Source: an uncultured Bacilli bacterium
GTDB lineage: Bacteria > Bacillota_I > Bacilli_A > RF39 > UBA660
NCBI GenBank assembly: GCA_944373065.1
Contig: CALWAJ010000050.1
Location: 1-9,452, forward strand
Length of the DNA: 9,452 nt
Direction: 5' to 3'
Each line of letters begins with the position of its first letter. Position 1 is the first letter of the stretch. Shown here in pieces: positions 7,937-9,452 of this stretch. A program made the translations under genes and the position numbers. Below the pieces are notes generated by a model, which was not told the DNA's origin, searched no databases, and worked only from the letters and a program-made list of their open reading frames with translations.

Positions 7937-8776
7937 CTAAATTATTTCTAATTCACTAATTTTTAAAATATGTCGTTGATTTTTAATACAGAAATCAATA
8001 AAAGTTTTCAAATCAACAGTAGCAAGTCCTCGTTCAAAGGTGTATTTATCAAGTTCAAAGATAATTTTATCTTCCATCATTCTATTTAGTATTTCTTCTT
8101 TAGAATAACCTAAGTACATAAGAAAATAAGGATAGATTTGACATTTTAAGTATTTAAGTGATTTATCTCCTCTTAAGTAAACACTTCTTTTTAGAGTTCT
8201 TGATGCAAGTTCATTATCTATAGCAAGTTCAATAATAGCATTTACAATATCTTTATATTCTACTTGATAACTAGAAAGTTCTTTTCTTAAGATATGTTCA
8301 ATGATATTAATGATAGCAAGGGTATAATTATCACTATCCATTCTATTCCCCCAAGTAATAGTATTTACTCTTCTACTTTTTGGTATATTCATACCAATAA
8401 CATCTAGTTTTTTATCAACAACTAAAACATGATATAGTTTAATATCAAAGCGTAATATATCTTTTAAATTCTTACTTAAATCTTTTTTTAATTTATCCCA
8501 AGTATGTAATAAGTCTAACCGATATTTTTCTGTTTCTTCTCTTATTTCTTTATAAATATCACTACCTCTAACCATATCAAAGATAGTATCATCATCTGGT
8601 ATATAATTTTTAGGATCTTTTAGAATATGTTCTTCTTCTTTAAATAAATCATTATAACTATGACGATAATTCTTCCACAGTTTCTGTTTAAAATCTTGGA
8701 TATTAGAAGAAATAGATGCTCTAAAAAGTAAATTCCATATTAAGATATAATCATTTAAAACAAAGTTTAAATTCAT
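7937..8776 (-). CDS. Conserved-looking hypothetical protein, 279 aa, cotranscribed ahead of polC
   Basis: I do not recognise a family. I place the start at ATG 8776 (MNLNFVLNDY), not at a TTG 18 nt upstream (8794), because the AGGGGGAA Shine-Dalgarno (GGGGG at the complement of 8784-8788) lies between the two and is correctly spaced, 7 nt, from the ATG. The stop is TAG at 7937-7939. The protein is charged, soluble-looking and helical, with no signal peptide; the N-terminal half is rich in Lys/Asp/Glu. A segment around residues 160-205 (IINIIEHILRKEL, then IIELAIDNELASR) looks like a helix pair with acidic residues and one His, loosely like the spacing in some zinc peptidases. No HExxH is present, so I would not call it one. 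IYPYFLMYLGYSKEEI and FIDFCIKNQ follow near the C-terminus. It contains no polymerase or reverse transcriptase motif. The 13-nt gap to polC implies co-expression and perhaps a replication-linked or housekeeping role, which is inference. A TATAAT box lies about 52 nt upstream (complement of 8828-8833), but no good -35 accompanies it. Confidence 0.75.
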   Translation of the reverse strand: MNLNFVLNDYILIWNLLFRASISSNIQDFKQKLWKNYRHSYNDLFKEEEHILKDPKNYIPDDDTIFDMVRGSDIYKEIREETEKYRLDLLHTWDKLKKDLSKNLKDILRFDIKLYHVLVVDKKLDVIGMNIPKSRRVNTITWGNRMDSDNYTLAIINIIEHILRKELSSYQVEYKDIVNAIIELAIDNELASRTLKRSVYLRGDKSLKYLKCQIYPYFLMYLGYSKEEILNRMMEDKIIFELDKYTFERGLATVDLKTFIDFCIKNQRHILKISELEII

Positions 8777-8836
8777 TTCTATTCCCCCTATCAATATTAT
8801 TTATATTTAAAGTTTATCATAAAATCTATTATAATT

Positions 8837-8865
8837 AAAGAAAAAACGTCAAAACATTTTGACGT
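8837..8865 (-). terminator. Rho-independent terminator closing the unit from the right edge
   Basis: On the minus strand ACGTCAAAA (complement of 8857-8865) pairs perfectly with TTTTGACGT (complement of 8846-8854), giving eight or nine pairs with a tight loop. The 3' arm continues into TTTTTTCTTT. It ends any minus-strand transcript coming from the partial gene and the template-like repeat, and isolates that unit from the 279-aa/polC operon about 60 bp further on. Confidence 0.85.
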
Positions 8866-8977
8866 AAAAACTAGGACTAATCTTTTCTTCATTTTTATAG
8901 GGTCAGATAGTGTATAAATAGTTTCATAAATATTTACAATTCTATTATCTATCTAGTCTTTAGTGTTAATAACACAA

Positions 8978-9118
8978 GGAAATTACCTGTTCCTTTTATC
9001 TATTCTATATAGACTTATCTATAATGCTAGGTTTAAAAGGAAATGCCGCACCCCGTTCGCGTTCGAAGGGCTATTGTTGTTCACGTTACGCAACTGAGAC
9101 GTGCTATTGGTAATTCCC
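8978..9118 (-). ncRNA. Candidate structured RNA carrying a template-repeat-like core
   Basis: On the minus strand, GGGAATTACC (complement of 9109-9118) can pair with GGTAATTTCC (complement of 8978-8987) over 10 bp with one G·U. Just inside it, TTCCTTTTA/TAAAAGGAA (8990-8998 with 9034-9042) forms a perfect 9-bp helix closing a 35-nt loop. Only 2 nt separate the two helices on one side. On the other side lies the 66-nt segment 9043-9108, which is nearly the whole variable-region-like block. The result is a junction presenting that block between two helices. The unit sits between the 3' end of the partial gene and the terminator at 8837-8865 and has no convincing reading frame. A TATAAT (complement of 9140-9145) with a poor -35 might start it; otherwise it is the 3' UTR of the gene. 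The rest of the gene-free stretch 8777-9195 (8866-8977) shows only a small GTGTTAATAACAC palindrome at 8963-8975. Confidence 0.5.
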
Positions 9119-9120
9119 CA
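9046..9120 (-). repeat. Template-repeat-like block, homologous to the variable region of the neighbouring gene
   Basis: Read on the minus strand in the frame of the neighbouring gene, 25 codons run from TGG (9118-9120) to CGG (9046-9048): W-G-I-T-N-S-T-S-Q-L-R, then N-V-N-N-N-S-P-S-N-A-N, then G-V-R. The partial gene has W-x-L-T...S-S-N-V-R-x-V...N-x-N-S-P-S...G-V-R in the same order over 33 codons. Similarity is abrupt: a TAG precedes the Trp, and the match ends just after GTGCGGC. The block is about half G+C in a strongly AT-rich setting and is dense in AAC/AAT codons, the hallmark of DGR template repeats, where adenines are the mutable positions. It is not a coding sequence. Confidence 0.6.
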
Positions 9121-9158
9121 CTATAATTTATTTAATCTAATTATAGCCTTTTTAATTT

Positions 9159-9194
9159 AGTCACGAAAGAGAAATACTATTCTCTTTCGTGACT
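9159..9194 (-). other. Perfect 15-bp hairpin directly after the stop codon of the putative target gene
   Basis: The arms AGTCACGAAAGAGAA (9159-9173) and 9180-9194 are exact complements around a 6-nt loop. The stem starts 1 nt beyond the TAA (9196-9198). Neither strand has a U-tract after it, so it is a poor Rho-independent terminator. In characterised DGRs (for example Bordetella phage BPP-1) a DNA hairpin or cruciform just downstream of the variable region promotes retrohoming; position and shape fit that role, which is inference. A second, weaker 8-bp AT-only hairpin lies at 9121-9146, between this hairpin and the repeat. Confidence 0.65.
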
Positions 9195-9195
9195 A

Positions 9196-9452
9196 TTAAC
9201 TTCCTAACTGTATTTCAAAAGGTGAATTCAACGTTCCATCACCATCTACAATACGAACGCTAGATTTTAGATTTACAGAAGGCCGCACGCCAAACGAAAA
9301 GCTCGAAGGCGAATTGTAGTTAGCGTTACCATTGATGCTGACAAACCGAACGTTTGACGAAGAATATGGTGTTAGAGTCCAATAGTATGTATTGTTACCA
9401 TATCTATCAAATTGACCGGACATTAATTCTCCAAATCTCAATAATCCTACTT
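9196..9452 (-). CDS. 3' end of a surface-type protein with a variable C-type-lectin-like C-terminus (partial)
   Basis: The frame ends at TAA 9196-9198 and stays open to the window edge (…VGLLRFGELMSGQFD…), so only the last 85 codons are seen; a TTG at 9441 inside it is not a credible start. The sequence has YYWTLTPYSSSNVRFV, a Asn/Ser-rich stretch (NGNANYNSPSS), GVRPSVNLKS, then SSVRIVDGDG and a short tail. This order (aromatic Trp strand, variable polar segment, G-V-R-P-x-x-N/L strand, G-D-G-T turn near the end) is what I associate with C-type-lectin-like or FGE-like C-termini of secreted proteins in gut Bacillota, several of which are DGR targets. From memory such proteins have an N-terminal signal or lipoprotein peptide, which would lie outside the window. 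The segment from Trp to GVR is noticeably richer in G+C than its flanks. It is followed by a strong hairpin and a template-like homologue, and shares their transcription direction. Confidence 0.75.
   Translation of the reverse strand, partial: VGLLRFGELMSGQFDRYGNNTYYWTLTPYSSSNVRFVSINGNANYNSPSSFSFGVRPSVNLKSSVRIVDGDGTLNSPFEIQLGS
9283..9381 (-). repeat. Candidate variable region of the partial gene
   Basis: These 33 codons from TGG (9379-9381) to CGG (9283-9285) correspond to the block at 9046-9120. The best-conserved part is N-x-N-S-P-S near the 3' end and G-V-R at the end. Matched codons include AAC/TAC and AAC/AGC, changes at template adenines. There are also AGC/TCG and an 8-codon length difference, which adenine mutagenesis cannot produce. 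The 3' boundary at GTGCGGC resembles the invariant end at which DGR homing initiates. Confidence 0.5.

Noticed and set aside
7937..8776. Reverse transcriptase for the DGR-like unit encoded by the neighbouring 279-aa gene
   Set aside because: No YxDD-like catalytic box or other RT motif is present, and a terminator separates it from the unit.
8777..8794. TTG start giving a 285-aa version of the gene ahead of polC
   Set aside because: The added codons overlap the AGGGGGAA Shine-Dalgarno, which is correctly spaced for the ATG at 8776.
9159..9194. Rho-independent terminator of the partial gene
   Set aside because: The stem is strong but lacks a U-tract on either strand; the real terminator is at 8837-8865.
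9046..9381. Direct proof of adenine-specific mutagenesis between the two blocks
   Set aside because: Some aligned codons differ at template A (AAC/TAC, AAC/AGC), but others differ at C or G and the lengths differ by 8 codons, so this pair alone cannot show it.
9196..9441. A complete 81-aa gene starting at TTG 9441
   Set aside because: The frame remains open to the window edge with no Shine-Dalgarno before the TTG; the sequence is clearly the end of a longer protein.
1..9452. Mycoplasma-type genetic code (UGA as Trp), tRNA genes or a CRISPR array
   Set aside because: Long frames such as polC end at TAG or TAA and read without internal UGA. No cloverleaf-like sequence and no regularly spaced repeats were seen.

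Overview
The window is very AT-rich and carries a Gram-positive-type replicative polymerase (PolC). TTGACA/TATAAT promoters with 17-bp spacers are present, and the long reading frames need no UGA-as-Trp decoding. Together these point to a low-GC Bacillota or Tenericutes-like bacterium. The C-terminal style of the partial gene at the right edge (a GVRPSVNLKS-type ending) is one I associate with uncultured gut Bacilli and Clostridia. That placement is an inference, not a measurement.

Layout, with all genes on the minus strand except one IS remnant. Positions 1-3303 look like an accessory segment. It holds three orphan genes (252, 208 and 224 aa) and, between the last two, an internally deleted ISLre2/UPF0236-type insertion sequence with recognisable terminal inverted repeats (about 1677-2443). 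The 208-aa and 224-aa genes have nearly the same promoter and leader, although their proteins are not evidently related. The promoter of the 224-aa gene begins directly at the polC stop codon. Positions 3304-8776 are a two-gene operon: an unrecognised 279-aa protein followed 13 nt later by polC (1539 aa). That PolC has OB, split PHP, 3'-5' exonuclease, zinc-binding and polymerase regions, a C-terminal clamp-binding QLSLF, and an apparent extra segment before the polymerase core.

Positions 8777-9452 are the most interesting part. The window cuts through the 3' end of a gene whose last 85 codons resemble the C-type-lectin-like variable ends of diversity-generating retroelement (DGR) target proteins. 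Its stop codon is followed by a perfect 15-bp hairpin with no U-tract. Next, on the same strand, comes a GC-rich, AAC/AAT-rich block (9046-9120) that reads as a shorter homologue of the variable region, running from a Trp codon to Gly-Val-Arg. Two helices visible in the sequence (10 bp and 9 bp) bracket this block, suggesting a structured template-like RNA. A good Rho-independent terminator at 8837-8865 closes the unit before the polC operon. I read this as a candidate DGR-like variable region, homing hairpin and template repeat. Three facts limit the claim. No reverse transcriptase lies in the window. The repeat and the variable region differ in length by 8 codons. Their mismatches are not confined to template adenines, so this repeat is not the direct donor of this variable region in its present form.
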